Shown: piece after piece, positions 32,821 to 45,656 of the stretch | Position numbering within the stretch: position 1 is the stretch's first letter | How the letters are laid out: the number at the start of each line of letters is the position of its first letter | Assembly: GCA_035079385.1 (NCBI GenBank) | Contig: JAVHKY010000048.1 | Span: forward strand, 1,243,501-1,307,500 | Direction of reading: 5' to 3' | Source: Aspidiotus rigidus | Lineage: Eukaryota; Arthropoda; Insecta; Hemiptera; Diaspididae | DNA: 64,000 nt | Notes under the pieces: generated by a model | Told to the model about the DNA's origin: nothing | What the model saw: only the letters and a program-made list of their open reading frames with translations | The model's database searches: none | Program-made: the position numbers and the translations under genes

Positions 32821-32958
32821 TGGAACTCATATTGAGTGAGTGAAGTGTAAGTAGAGCACTGATATTAAAAAAGTTTTCCAAGTGTACAATTCTACTTTAA
32901 GAGTTGCTTTTACAAGAGTACTTTCGGGTGTCACCCCAACATCAGTTGTGTCGCAATA
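32821..32958 (-). mobile_element. Penelope-like element terminal fragment with degenerate hammerhead
   Basis: On the minus strand this aligns with 24,291-24,426 of the intact element, ending in the same TATGAGTTCC. The hammerhead region (32,903-32,956) keeps GAAA, the AGTACT palindrome and GCAAC, but the first core box reads CTGATGT instead of CTGATGA, replacing a core adenine. Upstream PLE sequence is absent. Confidence 0.8.
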
Positions 32959-34169
32959 TGTTTTACGTACTAGCCTATCAACTTTTTCTAAAACAGTACG
33001 TCATACACCCAACTTCAAAACTAAAGTTTGTCCGCTAGAAGCGATAAATAATAAACAGCTATTCTTTAACGTATAAAAGTTCTAGCCGTATTACATAAAA
33101 AGAAACGTTTATGCCAGAAACAAATTCAGAAAACAATACTTTTTGGGTCTTTGACCAGTGAGCGTGAACATCTCAAAAAGGGTCTCGCTCAACTGTATGA
33201 ATTTCTCGACACTATAAGCGTAGATGACTGCTGGATAAACACAATCGAAATTGATCACTATCATTAAATATTTATTCAACATCGATATAAAGAGTGATAA
33301 GATTCTGCAACAAGGTTTTCCTTCTTAACCAATTTTTCTTTTTTCTGGTTTGAATATACGTAATTTCTTCTTTGAATAACAAATATTTTAGGATCTTCAA
33401 GAAGCGAACGAAATGAAGTGCGACATAAAAATATGGATTACGATTGACTAGTACCTACCAATCAGGAATGAATACTCATAGCGGAGAGTCAGCCGAAGCT
33501 TTTGTTTCTTAAATAAATAATACAAGCCGGAAACCCGCGACTTCGTTGCTCATTCAACATTAAATTTAATCTTAAATAATCTCCTTGCCTAATTTCTTCT
33601 CTGAATTTATTTTCATAAATTCTTACAAGGTGTTACGTTATACAAAAATGTAGAATAAAAACTGAAATAACGAGACGAAAACAAAATTAACAGAACGAAA
33701 TCTCAAATTTTTTCATGAAGTCTTGGTTTTTGAACTAAACAAAACAAAACTGAGTATTTCCTCAGAAACGAAATTACTCAACAAAATGAATATGATTTCG
33801 TTGGAAAGACAAATTTCCAATTGTTCAAAAACGTAGTAACTTACGTCAAGAAAATTAAAACAATGTTTTGTAATAGGTATCACTGCTTACTCTAACGGAA
33901 AAATAACTACCTAAGTACTTTTGAAATTATAGTAATTATTAGGTATCGAATTGGTGTAGAGCAATTAGGCATAGGCTTACTACTGTTTCACAGGTGGAAT
34001 TTCTAATGTCAATCTATATATTTTTTCCGACAATTTTATAATTTCATCCTCCAAATCATACAACGCTTTCTCAATGTCTCCTTGAACATCAGGATATTTT
34101 CTCTTCAAGTTGACAAAGTTATGCTCTACGTTCTCTTCTTCGTCTAAAAATCCTTTATGGACTTCAACA

Positions 34170-34313
34170 TTACCTATAAAGAATTATACACGGGCTCTTT
34201 CTTTCACTAACTTTTACTACTCTTATAAAGAACCGAAAAACGTCGGTTCTTTATACGAATAATAAAAATAAGTGAAAGAAAAAGCCAGCGTGTAATTCTT
34301 TATTGATACCTAC
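34170..34313. repeat. Foldback hairpin around AAGAACCGAAAAACGTCGGTTC
   Basis: Outer arms AAAGAATTATACACGGGCTC and GCCAGCGTGTAATTCTTTAT, plus inner arms CACTAACTTTTACTACTC-type and an inverted partner, centre on a perfect GAACCGA/TCGGTTC hairpin. About 144 bp, probably a MITE. Confidence 0.6.
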
Positions 34314-35082
34314 TTCCACACTTATAATTAATTTATTCAATCATTACCCACTTTTTATTATCATTACCTTTTTATACAGCCCATATTGCAATTCAGAAAT
34401 CCATTCGTTGACCAATCATTAAACTGTACTCGTCCTTGTGACACTTAAATCACAACAACAAACTTTTCTGCATCACATTCCTACCTGATTTCATCAATAC
34501 AAACGCATTTCAACTCTGTAAAACAATCGTTTTTATTCACTTCATATTCTTTATGACTTTTGCGCTCTCATATTATCCGCATTACAACTCAAAAGTTCTT
34601 TCCATCGACCCCCTTCTTTCAATTTTTGTTCGATATAAATTTTTTTTTTCGCCTTATTCACAACGACAAAGTAATACAAGGGGACTGGGAACATATTTTA
34701 TACAGAAAGTAATCACGAAAACAATAACATAATAATCAAATCAACCAAATCCATGAGAATACAGTTGAGCGAACAGCTAAACACAGGCCTACTTCTCTTT
34801 TCGTGAAGATTATCTCTCCTCATTAAGAATTCAGTTCCTTCTAGGTTACAATCACTCGATAATCTGCATAAAATTGGACTTATTTACTAAACTAATTCCC
34901 CCATATTTTTATGTCACTCGCATTGGGACACGAAAATTTTATTCGAGCCGGACAGCGCTAGCGTCGCCGCGCTGCATTTTTACCGAGTGGGAGGAATTGA
35001 AAACTGGAGCTAAACTATGGCGGTATATGGGAAAAAAATCAAAAAATCAAAATAACTCTCGATCGAAGCAGATTTGGCTTCC

Positions 35083-35195
35083 GGGGCAAGTAACCGACAA
35101 ACGACGAACGTCTCGTACAACTTGCTTCACTCGCTGCGCTCGTTTCGTAAACGTTGCACTCGTCGTTGTCGTTTATCGGTTACTTTCCGCCACTG
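35083..35195. repeat. Foldback hairpin
   Basis: AAGTAACCGACAAACGACGA near 35,088 is inverted as TCGTTGTCGTTTATCGGTTA near 35,163. It is non-coding, and GC-richer than its surroundings. Confidence 0.55.
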
Positions 35196-35877
35196 TAGGC
35201 CTACAGTAATCTACTATACCTTTATCTTAGCATTACGAACGTAGAAATAGAACTTAATTTTTGCGTCAAGAAACATAAGTACCGAAATCGTACAGAAATA
35301 GCAGTCAATAAACGCTCAACTTTAAAACATTATTACAACTTTCTGAATGATGATTCCTTATTTTTTTTTTTCTTAAAAAATTGATTTCGAAGTTTATACT
35401 ATACTACACACAAAATTTCAAAAAATCGATACATTAGGGGAAGAGGTAGGGATCACGAAAATTTCAGAGTCATTTTTTATAATATTGAATAGGATAATAT
35501 TATATTGATCCATTCGGGTACAGGAAAATAATACAAAATTCGTAAAATTTAATTTGAATTTATCCAAGTAGTACTTATCAGTAATCATTACTCATCAGTC
35601 AGAATATGTATTATATTATATTGACATCATGTCATCACAGAAACCAGGATACCTTGGCAAAAATAATGATTCGAGTCTTCATTATTCTACAGAAATGTTT
35701 TCAGCTCTTCGGCTAAAAACCGTTCTTCATAATTCATTTAAATGTGATTATATACCGTTCTTCAATGTTACCTGGGTCGATGTTTGTGACAAATTTAAAA
35801 AGCAGCAGAAATTATCAAAACGTTCACACCTATCTTCGCGGATATTGAAATCAAAATATCTACGCGTACGTTACCCT

Positions 35878-36240
35878 GAATGTTGATAATTTCTTCAAAA
35901 TACTTACCGATTTCTTGTCCATAATTTCTCTTTTTATGGATCGAATGACTTCAAATTTGCAAAGTTTCTTGAAAATACTTATTTCCAGCATATTTCCAAG
36001 TTTCAACTCGGTCGACCTCATATGAGGTCGTGGAGAGGATATGAACTAGCGATGAACCACGTTTTTAGCACAGTTTATCCTCTCCTCGACCTTATATCAG
36101 GTCGACCGAGTTGAAACTTGGAAATATTCTGGAAATAGGTATTTTCAAGAAACCTTGCAAATTTGAAGTCATTCGACCCATAAGGAGAGAAATTATGGAC
36201 GAGAAATCGGCAAGTATTTCAAGAAATTATCAACATTCTC
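35878..36240. repeat. 363-bp long inverted repeat inside an intron
   Basis: Two arms of roughly 155 bp flank a loop of about 50 bases. The outermost words are GAATGTTGATAATTTCTT and its complement; inner words GGAAATA and CCAAGTTTCAACTCGGTCGA also pair. Mismatches are few. In the BTB-gene pre-mRNA it would form a long, nearly perfect hairpin. It may be a large foldback element. Confidence 0.85.
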
Positions 36241-37765
36241 TGATTATTATCAACATTTGCAGTAACACATGCACACACCCACACGCAAACGCTTTACTAT
36301 ACACAGGTGAAGAGTTCAAACTCATAAAAGTACCTATGAAGCAAAATTATGGAAGAAGAGAAATATAGAAAATTAATTTAATTTATAGAAGAAACAAATT
36401 CATAATTATCAACGCGAACTAATGATTGAATTTACATAGAAAGGAAAAAAAAAGAAAGTTCACGAAGACGTATTCGTTGAGGATACATTTGTTTGAGAAC
36501 ATTGAGAATAAAAAAACATAAATCTTAATTTTAATTATCACAAACTCAGTCTGTTCGGAAAACAAATAGATTGAGGAAATTGATTACAAAAATACATATA
36601 TTATACAAGCTAAGTGCGTACATAGATTGTCCAAGAGGAATTCAGTTCACTAGTTAAAATTATTCACTAGAAGAAAATATCCTATTTGTGGGTCAATAAA
36701 CAATATTCAAGTATGAAAAAAAAAAAAAATAATAAAAAAAATAAGATAAAAAAATAAGTTACTACGTATACGCATGGTAACATTTTTTTTTTTTTTTTTT
36801 CGTGAACTACTATTAATGACAAGAGTTATTCTTCATTCGTATTCTTTAAAACGAGCCGAATCTGACATGAGAGAGTGAGAGAAAAATAAGTAAAAACAAC
36901 AGACGAGCTAGGTCTACCTGGAACTATGCATACGCCGATCATATGACACAGAATAAAAATTATACGATCAATTTAGTACGTCGTCAGTAGGTTCCTACAT
37001 TTAGGGTATTCTTACGCACTGAAAATAAAACAAATCGTTTCTTCTGTTATTTAAAACTAAGTAATAAACTTTTCCTCCAAAAAAGTACGTACATGAATAT
37101 ATTTTTAAATTAATATGATAATAGGGTGCAATACTTTCGGACGTACGCAATTTTAGCTTCTAACAAATACATAAATATTTTAGGCACTCGCGAAAACGTG
37201 TCGATGAGAACGAATCAAAAAAGTAAAATTGTGGTAATTATCGGAAAAGCTTCCGTACCCGAATTTCAGTTATCAAATTAATTTCACCCACGTACTTTCT
37301 CCAAATAGAGAAATTATAGTAATTCAGTCTTCAACAGTTGAGAATTTAACAAAAGAGTATAACTTACATCAAAACAAATAAGGAGAAAAAAAAACGAAAA
37401 AGTCCTAGTCACTAATCACTAGTTAAATTTAAATAGGAACATTAAATTCAAAAAACAAATGATATATATATATATATACACAAACAAATCATTAAATAAA
37501 TTAACACAAAGTAAAGCATCAATCATTCCATAATATCGTTTAAAATAATACATCAGAATACTATATGTATACACCAAAAACATCAAATTACACGACTATT
37601 AACCACGATTGATTAATGAAAAATTTTTTCAATTTGAAAGCTATTACAAAACAAATAAATTATGATGACAATTGTAGTACCTATGTCAACATTAATATGA
37701 TGCTCTAAAATTATCATCAATTTGCGGTAGATAATATAAAGACTTAAATGATCAACATAATATTA

Positions 37766-38043
37766 TTATTGTCGAAAATTATTTTGAGCAGCCCACAAAT
37801 TCCACTGTAATATCTCCGGATTTACAGGAAACGATTTCTGCTTACGTAACGGCGCCTTGTGAATGATCACTTTATGCTTTCGTAAATATTCTTTATTCTT
37901 AAATTCTTTCGAACATAATTCGCAGTGAACAGGTTGTCCAGGTGTATGAACGTTCGTTATGTGTTGTCGTAAATTTCCGGCGTTTGAAAAAACTTTATGA
38001 CATATATTACACTCTTGCGGTAACATACACTTCCACTTCGACT
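37766..38043 (-). CDS. BTB-ZF gene, alternative terminal exon C (two C2H2 fingers)
   Basis: The acceptor GGTGGTTGCAG precedes AGTCGAAG; with the donated G the first codon is GAG, phase 1. Finger 1 CNICHKVFSNAGNLRQH with ITNVH, and finger 2 CELCSKEFKNKEYLRKH with KVIIH, both have C-x2-C-x12-H-x4-H spacing. A basic and polar tail of about 30 residues (KAPLRKQKSF ... AAQNNFRQ) leads to the stop at 37,766. Isoform length is 406 aa. It is the terminal exon nearest the constant region, 7.6 kb away. The open frame continues upstream of the acceptor but that part is intronic. Confidence 0.88.
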
Positions 38044-39969
38044 CTGCAACCACCACAAGAATGCAATTCAGCGGTACGCATCGTAACATTCGATACGATG
38101 CAAGAACGCTTACTATTTTCAAAACGACAAACCTGATAGCTAGCAGAAATGAAAACAAGAACAAACCCCACCAGCAAAGATTAAAACTAGAATTGAAAAG
38201 CCGGGAAGGAAGGTAAGCATGCAGCCATTGAATCTGGGCTACGGTACGATTGAAAAATATGAAGTTTGGTTCGCAAAAATCGTTTTTAATAGAACACGAT
38301 TTGGATGAGATTATTTTTTTACGTTTGTGTTCAGCAACTTTTATGTTGGTGTCACTTCCGAAAATTTAGTCCCGACATCACACATTACAACTTACTGTCA
38401 ACTGCGATCAAAGATTTGTTAAATGCTCGATAACCAGCAATTTTTTCATAATATTTTTTCATCAATTTCTTTCAAAACAGGATACTCGCTTACAAAATCA
38501 TTTTGCGCGAAATATTGAGAGGATTTTATCATAGTTGATACAAAACTTTTAAACCATTTTCATTCCTTTCAAAAATTTGTGTACAGACCTCATTTGAAAA
38601 ATACGATGGCAAAAAAATAATAGAAGGTCGAAATTTGTCTAGATAGGGAGAATCAAAGCATGGAGCGTCTCACAAAATTGGAAAGCCTTATCAAGTTCCC
38701 GTTTGTTACTTCTATCGCTACAATAAATTTTGCTTCGTGTAAGTTTTCATGCTTGACTTGCTATAACAAAAAACTTTTAGGCGCCGACAAAGTCGTTCAG
38801 AATAAATTTGTAGAAATCCTTTCTTTCGATACAAAAAACGTTTTTCTTTGTGACAAATTCTATGACGAGCAAACAAATGGTTGTTTAGTCTTCTAGTGAT
38901 TTCGATAGGATAATTCTCTTACTCTCGAACAATTTCATTAACGCCCCGAGAATTCTCAACTTTTTTTTTTAACCTTCGAAAATCAATCAGCCGCGAACTT
39001 CAAATATTCTACTCTCAACTTTACTTTGTATTTTCCGCGGCCTCCCAAGTATCAGACCAGAATACTCTATCCAATAACATTATAGTGATCAAAAATATCG
39101 TAGGAAGCCTAAAAGTCATTCAGAAATGAGTACGTCAAAATTCAGAAATTAGAAGTCGGGTAGGAAAACGCAATAAGGTAAGATGACTTCTTTTAAATTT
39201 GAAACAATCGCGACTTGTTTCTTTGAGAACCGATTCAACCCGAAAAATTAGAAATTGTTTGTACTCCAAATAATTTTCTCTCTTTTCGACGTCGGCCAAC
39301 AATATACTGTTCACAACATACCTTGTTATGAAATGTTGTCCTCTCAAAATTCCGATCTCAAACACAGATTAGTACGTCTACACTCCCTTATCCTTTTTTT
39401 GAATTTTCAAGACCATAAAATATTTTGTATTTAATTGAGACAAATTTTTCTTAAAACTGATTTTGAATAGTTGAGGAATTTTTCCAGTTCCCTAATCTTA
39501 TCTTTAGCTATACAACAACCAAACGAAACTATGTTATGCACTATTTTAGATAGAACTTATACGACCTAATTTCAAAATTTCAAATCGCGAAAACTATATC
39601 CAAGAAAATATTCTTAATTACTACTGCTTCGTTTCACAAATACGAGTTGAACTGCTAACTTTAGATAAACTGAAAAAGAGGTGGTGCGACTTTAATCGGA
39701 GAGCACCTCGGTATTCATACATCACTATGTAATAATTATGTAATCAATTATTTTACCAAAAAATCTTACGTGTAGAAAAAAGAAGTCAAGTTGAAAAATT
39801 TCTGATATCAATTGAGCGGGCCAGGTTGTTTATTTTTTTATCCCTTAATTTTTTTTAATTTCCGTATAATTTTGAATAAATGATTGAAAATAGCTTTTAG
39901 AATTTTTTTCTTTTTTTTCAATATTTCTGATGTGTAGTTGAATGAGAAAGAAAATACAATCACATAACG

Positions 39970-41660
39970 AAATTCATTTCACGACCGGTTTCGTGTAAAC
40001 GAGGCAACACATCATCAGGTTAACGTACGAGATAAACAAAACATGAGCGGACGATGAAGAAGGATGTTCGGAATGAATGACGTTATCGGCAGATGAATCA
40101 TTATAAACATTAAAAATGAAAAGATTTGTGAAAACAAAACGAGTATCATTCAAGAGAGATTCGTATGAAATAAAAGAATACGCAACAATTTCGACTTCTT
40201 CTAAACGATTTGAAAGACGACCCTTTGTGGCGTTATGGATCAATTCAAACCTAATGAAGTTGAAGTCGTGGCCACTTTCGATACAATGTTCAGCCGAGGG
40301 CGGATTTTTCAGGCTCTAGGCGACGGAAAGCATTACGATGGTCAGTAGAACGATCTTTGAGAGAGCGACCATCAGTCTGCCCTATGTAGAAAACGGAGCA
40401 ACCAGAAATGGTGCAACTAGCACGACAGACCCCGCAACATTCTTCAAGGGAGGGTTTATCCTTAAGAAAGAATAGACGGCCTAAAATAAGGATCGAAAAG
40501 AAGGTGTACCGGTAATCGAAAGTTTCGAGGGCTTTGGCTATTTTATAAGAATACTGGCCTAAGAAAGGAAGGCGAATACAACGCTTAAAACGGGGAGGAT
40601 CAGCTTGTAAGGAAGAATGATTAGAAAACATGGCTCGTTGAAGAGATTTACGAGAAATGAGTGTGTCAATGTTGTAAAAAAGATTATTGAGACGAGCGAG
40701 ATGAATGATAATTATGCGTTTTTTTTTGTAGAAAGAAGAATAGTGAGGAGGCGGTGAGTGAAGGCTAGCAAACCAGCAGATTGTAAGAATGATGACGAAA
40801 CGATGAGCCATTAATGAGGACGCCGGTATTGGAAGGTTTCCGATAAATAGCGAAGTGAGGGAAAAGAGTGTCAACTTCAAGCTGGAGAGAGATATCGAGA
40901 TCAAGGAAGTTGATGGATGAGCCTCCTTCGAGAGTGAAGTTGATAGAAGGGTGCAGAGAGTTGAGGAAGGTGAAAAAAGATTCAAGCTCAGGTACGGAGC
41001 TATTCCAAATACAAAGAACGTCCACGTATCTGAGCCAGGTGAGGATGTGAGGTTGAGGAAGAATAGGGTTAGAGAGTAGACTAGATTCAGAGACAGATAT
41101 TGTGAGTCAAATATAAATAAGGAAACGAGAACTTGAAAGTCAGAAACAATATCGGGGTGGACGTTGCGGGAAAATAGACAATCAAGCATGTAATTAGTAC
41201 TTCAGGTAACCGGTACGCAGGTGTACGTAGTAGACACATCGAAAGAAGCTGGAAGAGAGTCTAGGGGAAACTCAAGAGTTCCCCAATTTTGAGGCGAGAT
41301 CCGAGGAGTTTAGGATTGTGTATTGCGGGGAGAAGTCGGTATTGAGGCGAAACTATTGGCCAAGAAAACGAGCTAGTTAGTAAGAAGCGTCAGTATAGTA
41401 GTCGACGACGGGGCGGATAGGCAGATTAGGCCTGTGCGTTCTGAGATGACCATAAAACTGCGGGGGCGAAGGACTCATCACTAGGACGGCGTCACGGGCT
41501 TTCTCGTCTGAAAGTATAAACTGGGTGGGACGAACAGCATCAGACGAATGAAGAAAGGATGACATCTTGTTATGATACTCGGGGGACGGAAAAACTTTAG
41601 GAACGAGCTGAAAGAGGCTGAGAAGTATCCAGGAGGGTAAAATAGTATACTTCATGCCAA
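39970..41660 (-). pseudogene. Second Penelope-like element, broken RT/GIY-YIG copy
   Basis: Minus-strand translation in shifting frames gives PQFYGHLRTHRPNLPIRPVV near 41,460 (PLE RT FYG..K.HK...LRP motif), LTWLRYVDVLCIW near 41,035-41,000, INFLDLDI and HFAIYRKPSNTGV near 40,900-40,840, then CCGVCR and FYIGQTDGRSL (GIY-YIG region) near 40,440-40,360, and AEHCIESGHDFNF near 40,285. At least two frameshifts (about 40,780 and 40,290) and upstream stops break it. The catalytic box reads Y-V-D-V at 41,017-41,028, one Asp codon short of YVDD. It differs clearly from the 22-kb PLE and represents another family. Confidence 0.85.
39975..40024 (-). ncRNA. Hammerhead-like sequence at the end of the second PLE
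   Basis: On the minus strand: GTTAAC, core CTGATGA (40,018-40,012), an extra T, stem II GTGT...ACAC with a loop of about 10, core GAAA (39,992-39,989), palindrome ACCGGT as stem III, cleavage C at 39,983, then GTGAAATG. Stem I is weaker than in the first PLE (C-G, A-U, a mismatch, then two U-A pairs). Core boxes, palindromic stem III and position at the 3' end of a PLE all agree with a hammerhead. Confidence 0.72.
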
Positions 41661-41745
41661 GGAGCGAATGACGAGTTCGGTACGTTGCGAAGCGAGGCGA
41701 ATTAAGCCGAACGAGTCATTCGGAGTCGCTCGCTCCTTGTCTTGG
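41655..41745. repeat. Foldback sequence next to the second PLE
   Basis: GGAGCGAATGACGAGTTCGG near 41,661 is inverted as CCGAACGAGTCATTCGGAG plus CGCTCGCTCC near 41,708. Possibly a MITE end, or the 5' boundary of the PLE copy. Confidence 0.5.
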
Positions 41746-41767
41746 AAGATATTTTTTATAACGAATA

Positions 41768-42183
41768 CTGCGAACAGTGTGTTTTTGGCGTGCTGATTTT
41801 AGAAGCGAAAACGCCGTCGTCGTCGTGATAACTAGATTAGACTTATGAATAAATAAAAACATATCATTTTGTTCGTTACGTTATCTTCTTTATCCCTAAT
41901 TTCATTCTTTCTTTATTACAAGCTGTTATTATACTCGTCAAACTTCAATTAGGAACTGTGATGTTCGTACGTTCATTCTTCATCATTGATCATTCAGTAG
42001 TGATAACAGCGCAACAATTATTGAAAGTCACAACAGGACAGAAATGTAAGTGGAGAGGACAGAAAAGTAATCTTGGAGGACAGAAAAGTAGCGTTATCAC
42101 ATTTTCAAGCGCTATAGCTGACGCGAGCGCAAACAGACGTTTTCGCTTCTAAAATCAGTACGCCAAAAGCGCACTTTCGCAGT
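41768..42183. mobile_element. MITE with CTGATTTTAGAAGCGAAAACG termini
   Basis: The left arm TTTTTGGCGTGCTGATTTTA plus GAAGCGAAAACG is inverted at about 42,133-42,178 with few differences, and weaker similarity extends to CTGCGAA at both extremities. About 416 bp. A related fragment occurs near 32,300 (AGTTTTCGCTTCTAAAATCG). Confidence 0.7.
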
Positions 42184-44647
42184 GTGAGTTATGAAAAAGT
42201 TTATTTACGAAAAGGCACCACCGAATAATAACACGAATCCATCATGAACCTATCAACTCTGTGTGTCCAATAGTCTGTACCTCTAACTATACTATACATG
42301 AACCAAGGAGACAAGTGTCCGAAAACAGCCTACTTTAAAGGTAATCTCAGTCCCTAATTGTGCCAACTGAACGAGATGTTGAAACTGGGGTCTGAGCACG
42401 AAATCCACGATATTCTGAAACTTAGAGGAATGTCAAATGTCGAATAGTTCTCGAAGTACATGAACCCAGAAAACGCCGCGAAAAGCTTACTGTTGAGTAC
42501 GGTAGTCATAGTCGTAGTTTCAACTAGGCTTCGATAAAACTACCGTCTTACCTGATTACAGAGCAATATCCATGTAATTGTTCACCTACCAGAGCAGAAC
42601 TAATTCAAAGAAAAATGACCCCGATAGCTTCTGTAAATCGTTCTAAAGTAGGTAAGCAGTTCCTTAAACCTCAATACGATATCAAAAACCTTCAGCAGGA
42701 TGTGATTTTCCAGTAAGAGTTGGGTCATAAAATAGTTTCTCTCAGGGGCCCCAATTAAGATTGAAACCACTCCCACCCACAAAAAAAGTACTGCGCTAGT
42801 ATAGGTACAGCAATGCCTAGCTTTCCACCGAATTCCCACTTTTAGTATTTCTAACAATATTTCTTGGTAAATTTTACACCACGAAATTATTCTCATAAAC
42901 TATGGAGTCAAAATGAGGAAAGGACGGATTTACTTCTGATAGCTACACTCCATAAATCTGAATCACAGAATGAGTAATCTCGAAAATAGGTAAGGCTGGT
43001 CGGGGATTTATACTTTCAAGGTTTTCATCCCCGGATACTAACAGCAAGGTAGGTACCAACATCGAAATTTTCTTTTCCATGTTTTTACGACTCACACATA
43101 CAATGAACAATGCTACCCTTACAAACCTCACGGAAAACCTTCAGTATCCGTTGAAATGAAAAAGCTCCTGTTCTCCAATGATTACGGATCTTAAAATTCC
43201 TCTTATATTACGCAAATTGTTCCGTTATTTTCGCTGTTCGAAAAACGTTTCACTTTTCAATTTTTTTTCTTCAAGTGGGATATTCTTAATTTGCTACGCA
43301 TTTTATTTTTAGTTGTTCATCAATCTTTTTGACGAGAATCGCATAATCTGCTGTGATAACTTCTAATTTGTTACATTGACTGCTATTAATTCCAAATCAT
43401 TTTAAAATCCTGCTGTTTCCTGCATTAAATTTTTTCCAAATTAGTCTTACGTACGTTATAAGTCGTAACAAAGAAAATCGCTCAAAAACTGCCTGGATTA
43501 ATCGAGACGATTGAAGTTGACCATTAAATCGCAGTTGTATAACGAATCCTAATATTCATTTTGTCGAAACTGTTGAATTAGAAAGCGAACTAGAATCTTC
43601 ATGGATTTTAGCTGAAAATATTTCAATATCACATTTCAATCTGTATAGTAGTTTATAAACCCGCAAAAACGTTCCAGAGTTTCGGAGAGAAATATCGTTG
43701 GTCAGTTTTACAAACACGAGTTCAACCCTCGAATCAAACCGTGTGTTTATAAAACTGGCTTCAAAAGCAGTATTCAGGAAGTAATTTGGATAGAATAATG
43801 AAGTGCAAAACTGTTTCTTATCAAGTTTGTGGATTGAATCAACTCCGTTCATTTCATGCGCTAAATTTAGAATTTGACTGAACATGCTTACGCTGCATAG
43901 TTTTTATCAAGATAGGAAAAAATTTCAATTAGCAATTCATAATTTCATGCAACAGAGAATAACACCTTGACCCATTTAAAAAAATTCTTGATGAAAAACC
44001 TTGGTATTTAAAAGAAAATTGAAGATAATTTCAATAAGAACAAAATATGATCACGCCGGCTATCGGTACGTCGACCAATACAACCATTCTCACCCCAATA
44101 CATTATTCAGCACACTGAAATACACGTTGAAAAGGTTGCAAACAATATACCAAAAGAAAATCGACAAAATGAAGAACAAATGATCACGTTTTCAACACAT
44201 ACATATATCGTATCGTCAAAGAATAATTCCTCATGAAAGTTTTCAAAGTGGTCGTCTTCGAAACGCGCTATTACAATAATTGCGGCTGCGGCTAGGCTTT
44301 CTGAATCCACACCGTCTCGCATTTTTTTCGGGAAAGTGAATGTGATAGCATCGATTTCAGTTGAAAGATAAAATAACAGAATCTACTGAGAATTCATCAG
44401 CCTTTCACAGGAAACCTGCTTTATAAGAAGTTACGGTAGAAAGTTTTTTGCTCAGTATTCGATGTTCGTCAGAAATTAAATAAATTTTTCCTTTCTTGAT
44501 GATGAACTTTGAGAAGCTTTTATGAAACATTTTGCCATCGAAATGTCTCATTATATTTCCATAGAAGATATTTCTTCTAAGTCATCACTATGGTATAAGT
44601 TTTAGTGACCAATCGAATTCCAGAAACAGAATCTGACTTTATACAGA

Positions 44648-44809
44648 ATATCGATACCGTAGAACAAATACCTCGTAAGCCACAAAAAATTGACATTTTT
44701 TTGTCATTTATGGATTGCGGAGTATGAGAAACGTGTAAAATAGCAGTTCTGTCGATTTTCTCTTTTTTTTTTTGTGGCTTACGAGGTATTCGTTCTACGG
44801 TATCGATAT
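44648..44809. mobile_element. Small MITE with ATATCGATACCGTAGAACAA termini
   Basis: ATATCGATACCGTAGAACAA plus ATACCTCGTAAGCCACAAAAA is inverted at the right end almost perfectly. The 162-bp element has arms of about 42 bp. It lies in the 5' part of the intron before terminal exon C. Confidence 0.8.
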
Positions 44810-45656
44810 GTGATTAGTCAGTTCATGAATGTAATTGAAAATATAGAACTCTGAAGGATGCGAAGACTAAGGTAAGAATTTCAAGTTTTAAACATGAAAA
44901 TATTTTTCAAGAACTCGGAAAAATTTTTGCTATAGTAGCAATGCGTTAAATAGAACAAAGAGGACTTGAAAAAGATTTTCAACCTGAAAACTATCTTTCA
45001 AATTCTCATTTACAAACAGAAAAGCTTCCCTGCACTTCTTAATCACCTGAATTGATGCAAATATTTCTACGATTGCAATTTTTCGAAAATATTATCTTTA
45101 TTCAAGGAAGTATTTAATTTTGAATACAAAAAAGAAAGAATGTTGAAAATAAGTTTTGAAATAAAGCCCACGAAATTAATCGTCAACATCATTCTTAATG
45201 TCCAGAATAAATTTTAATCCGTACCCTGGCTAGAAATTCTTTCTGCGAAAATATCCTTCAACGAGTATACATTCAAGTAAATATAAGCTAAAATTGAGAC
45301 ACAAACTTAGCATAATCAATTTCTCCAACAATGTATCCAACACGTCGTATGAGAATTTCGGATGGTTTTAGTTTAATCTGAATTTTCAATCTCATCAGTT
45401 CACCATTGCTCAAAAGAACAACAAAACAAAAAAGCTATTGCATGCATTACACAATTTACTCAGTTTTCCACTCAAATTGAATCGAAAGAAATGAGTAACT
45501 GCATTCCGTATTTCTACTAAGGCAATGAGATAGAAACAAAGAGAGGAGGAAAAAAAAAACAGAAACAGAACAGCACATGATTTGAAAAAGAAAACTCAAT
45601 CCTTATCCACAGAAGCAACTTAAATCTGATTCAATAAACTGACGAAATCAACTCAC

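Larger units (their letters stand above)
25304..37765 (-). other. Intron/intergenic span between terminal exons B and C
   Basis: About 12.5 kb without a recognisable exon. MITEs, a (TC)n tract, a PLE fragment and hairpins are listed separately. Stretches at about 25,310-26,450, 27,430-28,545, 28,625-29,430, 31,320-32,390 and 36,250-37,760 hold nothing I recognise beyond A/T runs. A diverged duplication of an AAAATCGTGA ... AATACTTCC[T/C]AAAGTCGG segment lies near 27,600 and 27,960. Confidence 0.55.
38044..45656 (-). other. Intron between constant exon 5 and terminal exon C
   Basis: 7.6 kb holding a broken Penelope-like element and MITEs, listed separately. Stretches 38,200-39,960, 42,190-44,640 and 44,815-45,650 show no exon or repeat that I recognise, apart from a short TTTTACAAACACG/CGTGTGTTTATAAAA hairpin near 43,705-43,765. 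Confidence 0.6.
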
